From NCBI GenBank assembly GCA_037833965.1, contig AP031353.1:7690501-7754500 (forward strand): a DNA stretch of 64,000 nucleotides, read 5' to 3'. Positions 51,016 through 62,865 of the stretch are shown here, one piece after another (the stretch's first letter is position 1; every line of letters begins with the position of its first letter). The translations under genes were made by a program, and so were the position numbers. A model generated the notes under the pieces. The model did no database searches. It saw nothing but the letters and a program-made list of their open reading frames with translations, and was not told where the DNA came from. The stretch comes from Marchantia polymorpha subsp. ruderalis (taxonomy: Eukaryota > Streptophyta > Marchantiopsida > Marchantiales > Marchantiaceae).

Positions 51016-51522
51016 TCAGTACTTGAGCTGGAGGTTGTACTTGTAGATGCCGGTGGCGCCGGTGTCGGCCACGGTCTGGGGGAAGGCGATGCCGCGGACG
51101 AAGGCGAAGGTGCCGGTGCCGCCGGTGACGACCAGGGTGCCGGACTGCAGAATGCCGGTGACGGTGATGGAGCCCGGGTGCCCCGAGGCCTCGTTGAACT
51201 GGAAGGTATAGGACACGAAGAAGGTGAGGTTGTCGCCGCCCACCGCCACCTGGCCGAGCTGGCGCCCCATCACCTCCGAGTCGGACGCGTTGGACGCGCG
51301 CAGAACGTTGTCGATCACCAGGATGCTGCCCGCCTGTCGGTTGCTCAGCGCCCCGGCCACCGGCGCAACCAGGAACAGCGTCGCCGGCGGGATGCGGCTC
51401 TCGTGCACGAAGAGCTCCACGTACTTGGGGCCCTTTTTGGCCTCCACCGCCATCGCCGTCGAGGCCAGCAATCCTAACACTATCCACATCCCTGCGATCA
51501 TCGTCCTCCTGCTGCTCTCCAT
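51016..51522 (-). CDS. Dirigent-domain protein, secreted (copy 1)
   Basis: An intronless gene of 168 codons. A basic N-terminus and a hydrophobic stretch to about residue 26 form a signal peptide. The mature part carries the dirigent signatures FVHESRIPP (38-46), a SYTFQF strand (~104-109) and VTGGTGTFAFVRG (132-144). Possible N-glycosylation sites lie at N78 and N98. Dirigent proteins are eight-stranded barrels that guide stereoselective coupling or cyclisation of phenolics in the apoplast. This protein is slightly shorter than the usual 180-190 residues, and its substrate cannot be inferred. A TATA box lies 196 bp upstream. It is about 35-40% like the second dirigent gene by eye. A 207-codon plus-strand frame overlaps its 3' end and is taken as a shadow. 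Confidence 0.92.
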   Translation of the reverse strand: MESSRRTMIAGMWIVLGLLASTAMAVEAKKGPKYVELFVHESRIPPATLFLVAPVAGALSNRQAGSILVIDNVLRASNASDSEVMGRQLGQVAVGGDNLTFFVSYTFQFNEASGHPGSITVTGILQSGTLVVTGGTGTFAFVRGIAFPQTVADTGATGIYKYNLQLKY

Positions 51523-51717
51523 TCTCGCCCCCTCCGAGATCGCTGCACCGGATGCTTCTTCCCTCCGATTTCTCGGCTTTCGATTTCGCCGGATATGCTG
51601 AATGCGCCCTCGAGCTGTCTAGCGCTGGTGCTGCAGCGATCGGGAGGCGTTCGGTTCGATCGAGATGGAGGTGGAGATTCTCGGACGTGGTCTGTTGTGA
51701 TCGTGAGTCCCCCGCTG

Positions 51718-51725
51718 TTTATATA
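51718..51725 (-). promoter_or_regulatory. TATA box of dirigent gene 1
   Basis: TATATAAA on the minus strand, 196 bp upstream of the start codon, implies a 5' UTR of about 165 nt. Confidence 0.6.
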
Positions 51726-52070
51726 TCACAATGATCGCGGATTGAAAGTGGAGTTCCTTTTGTGAAGCAGGACTTGCAGAAAAAGGGATCCCATGCAGAA
51801 ACTGGTCGAAACTGGCCAGGAATATGCAGACAGCTTCTACGGAAAGGTCCGAGGTGAAATCGTAATGGAGTAAAATTGGAGTAACGCCGAGCTTAATCTA
51901 CCGTATGAGATGAAAATGAAAGAAATACTTTATGCTTCCGACTAAAAGCATATTAGTGTGACATCATAGTAGGTTTGGTGTGATTCTCACGTCCAACTCA
52001 TGAAACTGGAAGAATTCGCTTTCTGGTTCTCTCACTTCTCTAAATTGGCATTCGTGAAGACATTGGAATG

Positions 52071-52179
52071 GACGAGAGGGCTGGTCTGTACAGTCTTGCA
52101 AAATAGACGCAAGTTATTCGGTCTCTGACCATGCTTTGCGCAGAATTTTGAAATTCTGTACAGACTAGCCGCTCTCGTC
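52071..52179 (+). ncRNA. Long imperfect foldback, miRNA-precursor-like (candidate)
   Basis: GACGAGAGGGCTGGTCTGTA at 52071 pairs with the complementary end at 52179 (one bulge, one G-U on the plus strand). Looser pairing continues inward through CAAAAT and CGCAA blocks to a GGTCTCTGACC mini-hairpin at the tip. The total is about 109 nt. It lies about 550 bp upstream of dirigent gene 1 on the opposite strand. It could also be a foldback transposon remnant. Confidence 0.3.
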
Positions 52180-53711
52180 TGTCGTCACTGGCGTCAGTTG
52201 TTCATGTTCGCCAATTGGCTACTGCTCTTCGGCATGGATTCTGAAGTCATTGTCGCCCGTGGATGAGAATCTAATGAAGGGCCTGAGTCCGATAAAGATC
52301 ACGTGGCAAGGTCTGCAGAACAAGGTGCAAAAGAAATCAAAGGAACCGCTGGTGACTGTGGAACGAATCGGTGCTGCTTAGTAACTTGTTGAGTTATCAC
52401 AATGTTGAATCTGGATGTGATCAGCTGAATCGTTCTTTAAAAGGAAAACAGAAACAGTGTTGCACCATCAACGTCACCATAATTAGTTAGAAGGAAATTA
52501 TTGGCACGCTTGACAAGCAATACTCGGGGATATAGTATGAGTTTAAATCGATTATAGAGATCCTCAATCTTCAGGATTTCCTTGAACTTCTATCTAAAAT
52601 CGAGCACATACATTTTTTGGAATATCCAAGTCTCTACGGCTGTATCTGACTCAGAACTGATTCCATCACATTTATAATGTGTTTCCTTACTCTTTTCCAA
52701 TATCCAATCAGTGCTTGCATGTCTGACTCGATCTTTCAGACAGTAGTTACAGCAGCCTCTGTTTTCCAGTCTGGGCTCCTGTCCTTTGTGGATACAGAAC
52801 TGCACGAAATCGAAGCATGTTTTGCACGTGGTTTGCGATAAGCAGGAATGTACCTTTCTAATCGTGCTTATTAGCATTAAGTCATGCTTAAGTCATAAGT
52901 GGTAGAGGAAGCAGGAATTGGATTTCCATCTTTTGAACGTGTGATAGTGTCACCTGCAGGATGATGCGTGCGAAAATATATCACGAAGTCTCCACATGAA
53001 CCTACTATGTCTGTAGTTGTGTTGGCCATGTAAGCTGCGCATGTAAATCTTGAGTTGAACATCATCTAGTGCAGTAAATGTACTCATGGGTCCAATTACT
53101 GGGTCCTCACCATTTTGAGACACAGAGTTCTGTATTGTCGCTCCTTGAGCGGATGTCCTATTCAGTAAGAACTATAGCAGTAGGAGAGCGATTAAGGAGG
53201 ATTCTTAAGAGCATTCAATATTCCCAAATTTTAGCCAGGGTTTAGAGACCTCGAGACCCTATCCTTATCTAACATGAACTGTGACGGTGAAACTTACGTC
53301 ACCTTTCTAGTGAATACATACTCTCTTCACACCTTTTCTGATACGTTACAGTACTTGGTACCCATGTTCTCCCAATACATAAATACCGAGAGAACTATCA
53401 GGCTGCTAGATCTTCATATCGGACTTGACGTTTGTTTGTTCTGCTGTCAAAAAGGCGTTCATAAGGCTGATGGTTGAGATACTAACATTGTAATGTTTTA
53501 TGGCAATCTAACATATATACATATTTGCAAGCTTACCATCACAAGGACCCAAGCTCGCCTTCATGTGGAGTAGAAACGTAGCAATGACCTCGAACAAAAT
53601 TACATTATGATTGTGGTCACTCACAAGGTCATCTACCAGAGCGTATTATACACATACATACTTATTATACATATACATATTATACACCGTACTTCAGCCC
53701 AGCCATTTTTA

Positions 53712-53779
53712 GGGAGGGGCTAGTTATCCCTCACCCTCAGAACAGATTAGCACTAAGTGAGGGATAACTAGCCCCTCCC
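53712..53779. repeat. Perfect 23-bp inverted repeat, 22-base loop
   Basis: GGGAGGGGCTAGTTATCCCT plus CAC is matched exactly by 53757-53779. The arms are GC-rich relative to the surroundings. Confidence 0.92.
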
Positions 53780-55947
53780 CGGATTTTATTGAAAAGTATG
53801 AACATCGAAGGGTAGACCATCCCCGAGTACACTCATGACGGTCTCCAACTCAAGTGACATCAGCATATCAATCAAACCCTTAAGAGTGCAGCCTTTTTCA
53901 GCGAACATCATAGGCGGGATCAATGTCAGAATTGGCGACTAGAAGGGAATCAACAGGCAGTGTTGCAATTATTCTGGAGTTGGTTCTGCCATTCGACTGC
54001 ATCGATGGAAGTGAGTATCTCAGAACTACTTTAGCCCACAACCGTATAAGAAAAAAAGAATCAAGAGGGCAGGTTGACAACTTCGATGATTTATGTCCCA
54101 TACAGTATGGGACATCTTATACGTATCGTAGGTATCTCATCACAGCAAGGCATAAAAAGTGAAGCAAAACATTGTGCTGGTTCAAAATATGCGGCTTAAA
54201 CTCGTAAAGTAAGTACTGACATAAAGATGACATTCATTTCATTCTACAAGTTCGTAACAAAAGTGCTTGTACTTTTAAGTTCTTACTTCCTGTCTAGCAA
54301 AAATTTGGTGAGGTGTGGAGAAGTCTTGAAAAGCATAGCCTTTCCACGGAAGAGACAAATCCAATCAACCAAGGTACTTTAAGGTAAACTGCTCCACATG
54401 AAGTATAAGTTCCTGTCTTGTTTCCATGGCACGTCCGAAGAAAAGCATGATTCTCGTGTAATGTTCCTGATGTTTGCAATCGACAGAGACGTCCGTATGG
54501 TGCCGTAGTGGGCTTGGAATATCCCACAGAAGCGATAGAAAAACAAAACCTTCCAAATATATAAATCCGTCAGTATCTACACGCGTTTCGCTTCCATTAT
54601 TGACCATAAAAGATCGCTTGCGGCCTGAATCTGTCGTGCACAGAGGCTAGAAGTTGTGGTAATTGGAGGGGGTAAACTCGTTCTCGAGGAGTCCCCAGAT
54701 TTTAACTCAACAACCATCGGGATAGGACTGCACCTAAACAATGAGCGGCGCCAGTCCTACGCTATGCACTCTGCACGCACAATCATTCTGGTGCAGCTGC
54801 AGTACCTCACTGCCAATGATGGAGAAGCCAACAGAGCACTCGCAAAAGCTCTTACGTACTTTATCTTTCGTGTCTTATGCTACTACAAGTTTGGTGGCAC
54901 AAATTTACTGCGAATTTCACAATGTTGTGATATGGTTGGTCGGCTACATTTTGGCTTTCAGGAAGATCCTATGGCGATCAGGCTGCTGCGTCCCGATCTT
55001 TCGCTGTCACGTGAGCGATGAGTGGCAAGCATTCTAGACTGAAGCGTCACCCTTCGCAGTGGGTCGAAACAAACTAGACAAACGACTGCGAATTATATGC
55101 TAAATTAAAACTTCAGTTGGGCGAGGGAGGTGATTGGGACAGATGTTGGAAAAGGATGGGCTCAGAACTCTACCTACAAATCATGTGACCAATTTGGTAT
55201 AATGCGTATCAGGGTCGTCTATACTTTCGATGGTGTAAGCATGGCAGGCACCCTGTCGTGGAAAGGTTTTTGATTTGAAGCTTTTGTCTGAACTTTGAGC
55301 TCTTGAGGAACTTACAGCTTGCATGAAACTAAAGCGATGTCCCCTCTGAGCGTGATTCAAGAGTGGCTATCGTTGCTTCCCAGAGGTGCACTATCTCCTT
55401 GACTCCTTGCGCATGTTAGTTGGCATTTGGGATGTTTGGTATGCACATGTCTTTCTATGAAGGTCGCTGATACAACGAGGCCATGGCCGTCATGAGTTAA
55501 CGCCTTTTCGGGTTTCGTGCGCTCGCCTTCTTCTCACAGTAATTTCTCTTCAAACTTGAAGGCCGGTGATCATCTCCTCTCATCTGGACATGTTGTCGAT
55601 CAGTTATCGATTCGACGTTGACTTTCACTAGATTCTTTCATTAAGTTCTTGGAAGTTACATGTACAGTACGCCGCAAAAATACAAATCCTTAGCACTTCA
55701 AGCAGAAGACTTCTCGAATATGAAAAAGTCAGCCTACTCTTTCCTTCATTTTGCTGTTGAAAGTCATGTTTGAAGCCCGCATCATCAGGCTACTTCAACA
55801 GCTACGGCATTCTAGCATTTTTGTTGGTGAGATGTTGATGAACAAAACTTTCCAATCCGTCTCGTTCGTGTAAATGTTTAACCCACATGTACAACCAGAA
55901 GCATGGTCCAATCCAACCGTTCCCCTGAAGCAACTTTTAGATGCTTC

Positions 55948-56642
55948 TTAGATACAGGAGGCCGAGGATGATTGATCGCAGTCAAAGAAACAAAAGGAAA
56001 TGCCTCCATGCGACCATATTTCAAAAACATATGGCTCAGATGAGTCAGAGTCGTTCATGAATCTGAATCCAAGAGAATTCAGCCTCGATGGCTTCTTCTC
56101 TCCTGCACACGAGTACCGGCAAGATATATCGTAGATGGCATAGCAGATGAAACCTTCCTCTACGAGATCCTGCAATGGAAGGTAAAGACTCTGGATCTGG
56201 ATCCCCTGCAAAGTGTTGTGACGGCGATCCACAGTGGCTTGTTCTTCTACCTTTAGCGTCTCTTAAAGGTTTTTCTTCAAAGTCACGGTTAGAAAGGTCA
56301 GCAACAGTTTAAAGTGTCGAAATAATGAATTTCATTTCTCCACCTGCGCTTGCGATGGTACGGACTCCAATCTAGTCCAAGGTCCACCCACAATTCTGCA
56401 TAGATTGCGCCAGAAATAGAAAAAAGCATTTTCTTGGACGTGCAGGAGATCACATGTACTGCGTGGTTTCTGGTGACGACAATACTGTCCATGATTGTTA
56501 CCAGTTTCAGCTCACATTCGTCCAAATTGGCACAGCGTGCTCTATGCGCTGCAACTTCATCTTTGGAGCCAAAGCATTTTTGGGGAACGTAACTGGGAAA
56601 AATAGAAGATGATTCGAATTGTTGTAAGGCATCAAAATCCAA
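55948..56642 (-). CDS. Weak candidate two-exon gene or pseudogene, unknown protein
   Basis: A 114-codon frame (56298-56642) starting MDFDALQQFE contains CANLDECELKLVTIMDS, and a second frame (55948-56232) contains DLVEEGFICYAIYD. A donor after GAATTGTGG (GTGGAC, near 56390) and an acceptor TTTGCAG before GGGATC (near 56208) would join them in phase to about 170 residues. The composition looks protein-like, but I do not recognise a family and the splice signals are not strong. It may be a fragment of a larger or dead gene. Confidence 0.25.
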
Positions 56643-57389
56643 AGATTTTAGTCCTCAAATAAATATAAAAACTCCTTCAGACCTTCTCACATCTGGAGTC
56701 CTAGAAATTCTCCAAAAAATTTATGTTCACCTATTTGTATATATATCGAATCAAAAGGGATCCTCAAATGAACCAGTAAAGTTTAAAAAGCAAGACATGA
56801 TCATCCTTACTCTGATAAAACACTTCTGGATGTAGGCAAATAAACACAAATGTATGCATATATTCGTCTTTCAAATTCACTTTTTTTTAAATGAATCATC
56901 AACTAATATGTTCGGTATTTCATTAACTCCAAGGATCTTTCTTCTTGATGAACTATGTGTTACAGTGAACGCAATTTGTTTTTTCATGTCCCAGATTCGG
57001 AAGACCTCCATTATAAGTTCTACACCACAACCAAAGACTTTCAATTTTGTCGAGATGTAAACTTGAGTTATTATCTTCACATTAACAAATATTAGAGAAG
57101 AATTGGTCGGAGTAAGGTATTCAAACCTAATTGTCTACTGAACCTGACTATTCAGCGCTTGAAGGTACTGATGATCAATGAGACTTCTCAGCAAGTATTC
57201 ACCATAGGTTGTGGGTGAGAAGCTTACGGATGAAGACGTACTAAGGAGATTTTGAAGGAGTATTGTAAGTTTTCTTTCAAGAGTGTGGTGGGCTCATAAC
57301 ATTGGAATGCACTTTTTTCTTGTACAGCACGAGCACAGTTGAACAATACATGACATATTGCTGCTATTACGACTCCTTTCAGTTAAATC

Positions 57390-57793
57390 AAGGCTACATT
57401 GAATCACTATATTGAGAATTGAAGGACTACTAATGTTCCCAAACCTCGTTATGGTCACAGTGATGCTGATGCCGACTACGTAGGGGACTAGGCAACAAGA
57501 AAGTCTACTTCAGGATCTTGTTTCTTGGCCTATGGAGGAGTTATAAGCTGCCAATAAAAAAAAAAGAATTTAGTGGCACCCTTGACTAAGAGACCGAATA
57601 TGATGCCTTGAATATATGGCTGCAGTGGCCAAAAATATGAGCATGTGATATGGTTGGTGAATTGAGAATGGGAGACAAGGGTCCAACCAAGCTATGTTGT
57701 GTTACAGCAGATATGGAGGCTGATATACTTACCAAAAGCTTCATGGACCTAGGATTATACAATCACTGCCATATATGGGAATTGTTCATCTGA
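57390..57793 (+). mobile_element. Copia RNase H relic
   Basis: The plus strand reads RKSTSGS and AYGGVISCQ after a GHSDAD-type motif, then EADILTKSF near 57717, the order found at the C-terminus of copia polyproteins. In-frame stops and shifts interrupt it. It is opposite in orientation to the large relic at 21-26 kb. A possible LKVFGC-type integrase remnant on the minus strand at 56877-57080 is too weak to join to it. Confidence 0.8.
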
Positions 57794-58158
57794 TTAAGAA
57801 TATCGCCAGTTGGGTGTGAGTGTATGAGTATAATGGTCACACTAGCTACCTACTGAACCTGGCTACTGTGGGGTGGGTGATCACCATGACCACTAAGATC
57901 CCAAGAAGGGAATTTGTCCAGCCTGGCTCAGTCCTCATATATCATTTACAATCTTTTCAGTGTGATACACTTATGGCACTCCTGATTCTTGTGTCAGTAG
58001 TCAACTGCCTCAGAATTTGACCTCCAGAGGCCAGCAAAATGCATGTGTGAACGGACACAGTGTAACAATCATTGGACATCACAGTTGTTTTTATAGGAGA
58101 AATCAAGTACAGATTGACATGGGGAGTCGTACTAAATTTCAGAGGGATATAAGACATC

Positions 58159-58193
58159 GAAGTTTCCTTACATGCTGCATGTAAGGAAACTTC
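58159..58193. repeat. Perfect 17-bp palindrome with single-base centre
   Basis: GAAGTTTCCTTACATGC and its exact complement flank one T. With essentially no loop, it would extrude as a cruciform rather than act as a normal RNA hairpin. Confidence 0.92.
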
Positions 58194-61100
58194 TATCTAG
58201 ATGTACGGAGGATGGTACTTTTAGAACTGAACCTGAACCGACATTGTCTTCATCGTTACAGGACTCGATGAGCTTACGCAAGTTTCACTCTGCTCTAGTG
58301 ACAAAGATAGTTCCTTGTAGTATTGGGAAGAGCACTTGGTCAGTCTCCATGTAGAATTAGAGAGGAGCAACTTTAATTCCAGATTACCGTTCGAGCAGTG
58401 AGCTCAACTACGTATACTCGAGCGTATAACCAGCAACGATAATGCTGCAAGTACAAAAGGATCGAGATTAGTGGCGGCGGTAACTTTCCTTCAAATTTCT
58501 CCTCCAAAAACAATGAAGATGACGAACGTTTCGATAAAGTAAACGCCTCGACTGTTTTACAAGTTCCCAGGAGAGGAACTGGCTAGACTGAACGATAAAG
58601 CCTAGAAATTATCTATCGGACTGTGAATGCATATGACTCTGGATAACGCAGTTTCCAAGACATGATTTTATGGATATGGAACAGAGATAAAATATTCAGA
58701 ACGACTGGATCGTGATCTCATGTCTCTATAAACTATAATGCTCAAAACAGGGAACATTGAGATCTGCATTTGCGCGCTGGAAAGCTCTCCATCGCGTCAC
58801 ATCCAGTCTTCAGAATGTGCAAATATCATACACTGTATACAATTATGTGTTTACAGTATCGTCATCCTCATGTCCTATACGTAAATGTCATATAGCTGAC
58901 GAGCTGAATCGGTCAAAAGCGTGTACGAAGGTCAAAGAGGGTCGACCATGTTGGTAAAGGTGAGGGATTAACTGTTTATTGACACGATTGAATGATTTTA
59001 TCACACTTTCAACCCCCGAGGACATAGAATGTACCTCGAGAATGAACTTCGAACAGTTCGACGTTGGGCATTGCGAGTGTGCAATCAACGTGAAAGAAGT
59101 ATCTTTGTAACTCAAATTTTCTCGGTAAATGTTGGACGGTGCAATAACGAAGATTCGCCTGGAGGATTCCATTATAAAGCTTGAAAGTGGTCGCGTTAAC
59201 CGCGATTAGTAAGGTGTAAAAGCTGACTATCTGAGCCAATTGACTGAAATCTAAAGCCTACTGATGCTTAAGAGAACATGAGGGTTTTGTACAAGATAAG
59301 GACGACCGGTCTCTAAGATAATTTGATTAGTAAGATGATTATCGAATCGGGGTATCAATTTAGAAGAGATAATCATCATTGTGTAGATTGCTCCAAAAGT
59401 TTTAGTGATTTTCCCGAAGTAGAACTCCACCATCTTTTACCTCACCGACCTCTTGTCTTCCTATGTGAGGCAAGCTTTCCGTAATACTCTCGAAAGCTGC
59501 AAAGTCTTGGACTTTCTGCACAGTCAATGTACTTCGCTGCCATACACGAAAAGTGCACTTGAACGGCTTCATATGAAAGCTAGTTTGTAGAGCGTGCACT
59601 ATCTATAGCCCTCGGAAATTCTCCAAAAAAGCATCTGAAGAAATTTACGCCAATGTCATAAATAAGCCCCGTGCACGCAAGCCTAGGTCTCCTCGCTCGT
59701 CTTATTGACAGTGTCATGTAAAATGAAGCACCAAGTGAAGCACCGATAATTTGGAAGGGCCGGTTTCCGCTGGAAGCTCGACATGTATGGCTGAACTCTA
59801 GTTTAGTATTTCACTGCAATCCCCTGCTGCTTTGGTTGTTTCCCAACCTAAAGTGATGAGTGAACCAGGAATCCCCGCAGCCTAGAGCGGACGCCAGAAG
59901 GATTCTGTGATCCTTGGCATTCTTTGACGTATCCTTGGTCAGTCTCAGATGATTCGACGACTTTCAGACGAAGTCCAGTCCCCTCCACTCTCATAATTGT
60001 CAAATTGTCGGCTCTGCTCTGGACTGCACCTGGCACTGCACTTTTGTCTCCAGAAGCGACAGGCTCGATCCACCTCACTGGTGTACGTGAGCTATGTCTA
60101 TTCAGCGTCTAGTACTGTACTAGAACGGGAGCCTTAATCAATACTTGTACGTGTTTACGTGCTCCATGTACTGGACAGTGGTGCGTTTTTCTGCACTGTT
60201 TCGCCATTGCTCTGCTAGGACCGAGGCGACCTTCGTGTGTATGCACTTTTATGACGGTTATGACATTCTGTAAACATGTGCGAATGGGTGCATGTTGATT
60301 ATTCCTCGAGTTAGCTTCTGGTCTTTCAGACTCAAGACTTCGAGCATCAGAGCATTGGAATCAGTAAGAAGAAAACCGTTACCCTCGGGAGGATAAAAGG
60401 CCTGGATAACTTTGTATATCGGAAGGGCTTCCGATGGATGAACGTAGAAGTTTCACGTCATTCACAAGATATCGGCTGGCATACGATATATACATTTCCC
60501 GCGATCATCGACCCCGAGAAGTCGCAGCTGATTGCTTTTTGCGATCCACAAATATTAATATTCTCCCTTGTCACTGCGAGACACCAAATCTACAGAAAAT
60601 AAAGGTCAATCTTCGTTCATGAACACCAACCAGAAGTATGACTCCCGGCGAAATAAACTCATAAGCCAAGACTGAGAACTGTTTTTTGACGTATAATTGG
60701 TTGGTGGCAACCGTCGGACAGAGGTCCTCGTCCCGTTGCATGGCTTGGTATGACTGTCGTCAACTCTTTGTATCACAAACTTGTACACCCAAAAAGTTGG
60801 ATCTAAAATCAAATTAGTCGATTGAGGATCAATGACAAAGAGATGCCTATCTTTGTCCCTAGATGGATCTGAACCATCTGAGACTACAAAAGTTACAGAA
60901 CTACATGTCGAGTTAAATTTTGTGGCCATGATCGGGAATGATGACGTCTTATACTTGAGAACATTGATCTTCACATTCAGAGGAAAAACAAACCAGGGGT
61001 CAATGCAAAAAAATCCAAAAATCATGTACTGCTGTCATCAATTTCCGAAGGTTTCTTTAAAATAATATGCAACTGTTTCGATGAACGTGCATAATAAATA

Positions 61101-62200
61101 AGCCATTGCACAAACCCCGTGAATATCTAGCGTATCGATTTTGTGTGGGGACCTGTAGGATTGAGGAAAACCTTGCAGATGCAGACTAATAGCACCCTTG
61201 TCGTACCTTGCAGAATATAGCTAATCACAATGAAATTAGCCTAATTCACATCCGTGTTGCCCAGGAATCTTCAGAGAAAATTGGCGAAAGGTCAACGAGC
61301 CTACAACTAGTGAGAGGGACACAGAGGCTTCTGAATTATGTTTGAGAACCATGTACGGATTTATCTGGTCCTCCCATCCATCCTCTAGATTTATTTATTA
61401 TTCGTTGCATTTTGTTTGCAGAAAAGTATGGAAAGACCTGTAGAGACCACACGTCCAATCGGGTCAAAATCCTGAGACCTTTCTTGGTGTTCTTCTTGAT
61501 ATCGCTTTTGGAACTGAAAGTCTCTCAATGGGCGTAATGAACGTAATTTATGCGTATGGAAGCACATTTGTCGTTCCGTATCATTTGCATGAAATACTAG
61601 CACCTTTGTACTTTTTCGTATACGTATCGCTTGGCTACAAGGGAAACCGACAGGTCTCGTAGTTCGTACAAGCTACGATCGATGGTTGTCGGATTCTACG
61701 AGTCTACTGCTTAAGAGTGCAAGCTGATTGCTTTTGAGCTGAATACTAAAAATGTCTCTCGGGAGGCCTTTTTACCACGAGGGCGATGGATGAAAAGCAG
61801 CGGTACACGTAGTAGGCCTACTCGGACGTGAACATGAGAAACAGGAATGGCAGAGCCGCAGAAGGCCGGAAGGACAGAGCAAAACAAGGCAAGCAGCTCC
61901 GGAGGGAGCGGGGTCGACAGAAGCTAGTCGACAAGCTGGTTGGTGCGAGCGAGCGAGCCCGAAGGCTCGACTCCAGAGACAGAGACAGACACACACATTC
62001 GCGAGATGCGATCCAACGCCAGCTCGCCCTCGGTCGCACCAAATGGTCGATTCCTCGCTGCCATGCGCGGATGACCTCACTCACCTCCCTGCGCAGCCGT
62101 GCTCGCCCGCCTCGCATGCGGTCTCACATTTACCAACCATCACTTTCCAGCCCCGGATCGATCCGATGCCCAGAGTCACCTCGTGATCTCCCCGACTCTC

Positions 62201-62206
62201 TATAAA
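62201..62206 (+). promoter_or_regulatory. TATA box of dirigent gene 2
   Basis: TATAAA in a CT-rich setting 149 bp upstream of the start codon implies a 5' UTR of about 115 nt. The UTR carries a repeated CAGCT block near 62274-62292. Confidence 0.65.
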
Positions 62207-62349
62207 TTCATTCGCCCTGCCACCCTCTACACCCATCGACTCGACCACTCGAGCTCAGCTCATCTCATCCTATCTCAGCTCAGCTCAGCTCATCGATCAC
62301 TCACTCACCAGGAAATCCTCGGCGCATTCTTCTCAGAGGTCGAGCGAAG

Positions 62350-62865
62350 ATGGAGAGGTCTGCAGCAGCGAAGGTCTTGGGGCTGGTGATTGCGCTGCTG
62401 TGCGTGGTGGATCTGGGGCAGGTCGCAGGGCGGAAGGCCGCCGAGGAGATCGTTCTGTACGTGCACGAGAGCAGGGTCCCCCCGGAGCCGACGCTGGTGA
62501 CGGTGGTGACGGCGACGGGCAATCTGAGCCAGATCGGGTTCGGGACCATGCAGGTGTTCAGCAACGTGCTCAAGGACGGCGCGAGTCCGTCGTCGGCCAC
62601 CATCGGCGTGGAGCCGGGCTTCGTGACTATCGGCAAGCAGAACATCTTCATCAGCTACACCTTCACCCTCAGCACGCCGTCCTACAACGGCACGCTCGCC
62701 GTCCAGGGCGCCTTCGCCCTCAACGTCTGGCCGCGAGAATTCGCCGTCGTCGGCGGCACCGGCAAATTCCGCTTCGCCAACGGCTACGACGTCAGCGAGA
62801 TCGTCGACGACTCCAACCCCGCCAACTACGTCACCGTCCACAGGATCTTCCTCAAGTACCTTTGA
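62350..62865 (+). CDS. Dirigent-domain protein, secreted (copy 2)
   Basis: An intronless gene of 171 codons with strong GC bias. A signal peptide covers about residues 1-27. The signatures YVHESRVPP (37-45), SYTFTL (102-107) and VVGGTGKFRFANGY (133-146) mark a dirigent barrel, and N58 and N113 are possible N-glycosylation sites. By family knowledge the product acts outside the cell on phenolic radicals or related intermediates; the substrate is unknown. It shares the HESR-PP and GGTG blocks and overall length with the gene at 51 kb, so the two probably arose by an old local duplication (inference). A TATA box lies upstream and AATAAA lies about 195 bp beyond the stop. Confidence 0.93.
   Translation: MERSAAAKVLGLVIALLCVVDLGQVAGRKAAEEIVLYVHESRVPPEPTLVTVVTATGNLSQIGFGTMQVFSNVLKDGASPSSATIGVEPGFVTIGKQNIFISYTFTLSTPSYNGTLAVQGAFALNVWPREFAVVGGTGKFRFANGYDVSEIVDDSNPANYVTVHRIFLKYL

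Larger units (their letters stand above)
51726..62200. other. Intergenic region between the two dirigent genes
   Basis: Ten kilobases between divergently facing dirigent genes. It contains two foldbacks, two perfect hairpins, a copia RNase H relic and one weak candidate gene, listed separately. Frames at 54656-55021 plus and 60606-61025 minus were examined and not recognised. The last 400 bp are GC-rich and belong to the promoter of dirigent gene 2. Confidence 0.45.

Noticed and set aside
50423-51046. 207-codon plus-strand frame overlapping the end of dirigent gene 1
   Set aside because: No recognisable family, no promoter seen, and its tail is the antisense of the dirigent C-terminus.
54656-55021. 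121-codon plus-strand frame
   Set aside because: No domain, signal peptide or conserved motif. An overlapping frame of similar length exists in another phase.
56877-57080. Copia integrase fragment (LKVFGC) on the minus strand
   Set aside because: Only one short motif plus FRIWD matches, too little to annotate firmly; mentioned under the nearby RNase H relic.
60606-61025. 139-codon minus-strand frame
   Set aside because: Not recognised, no splice logic, and the length is within chance for this composition.
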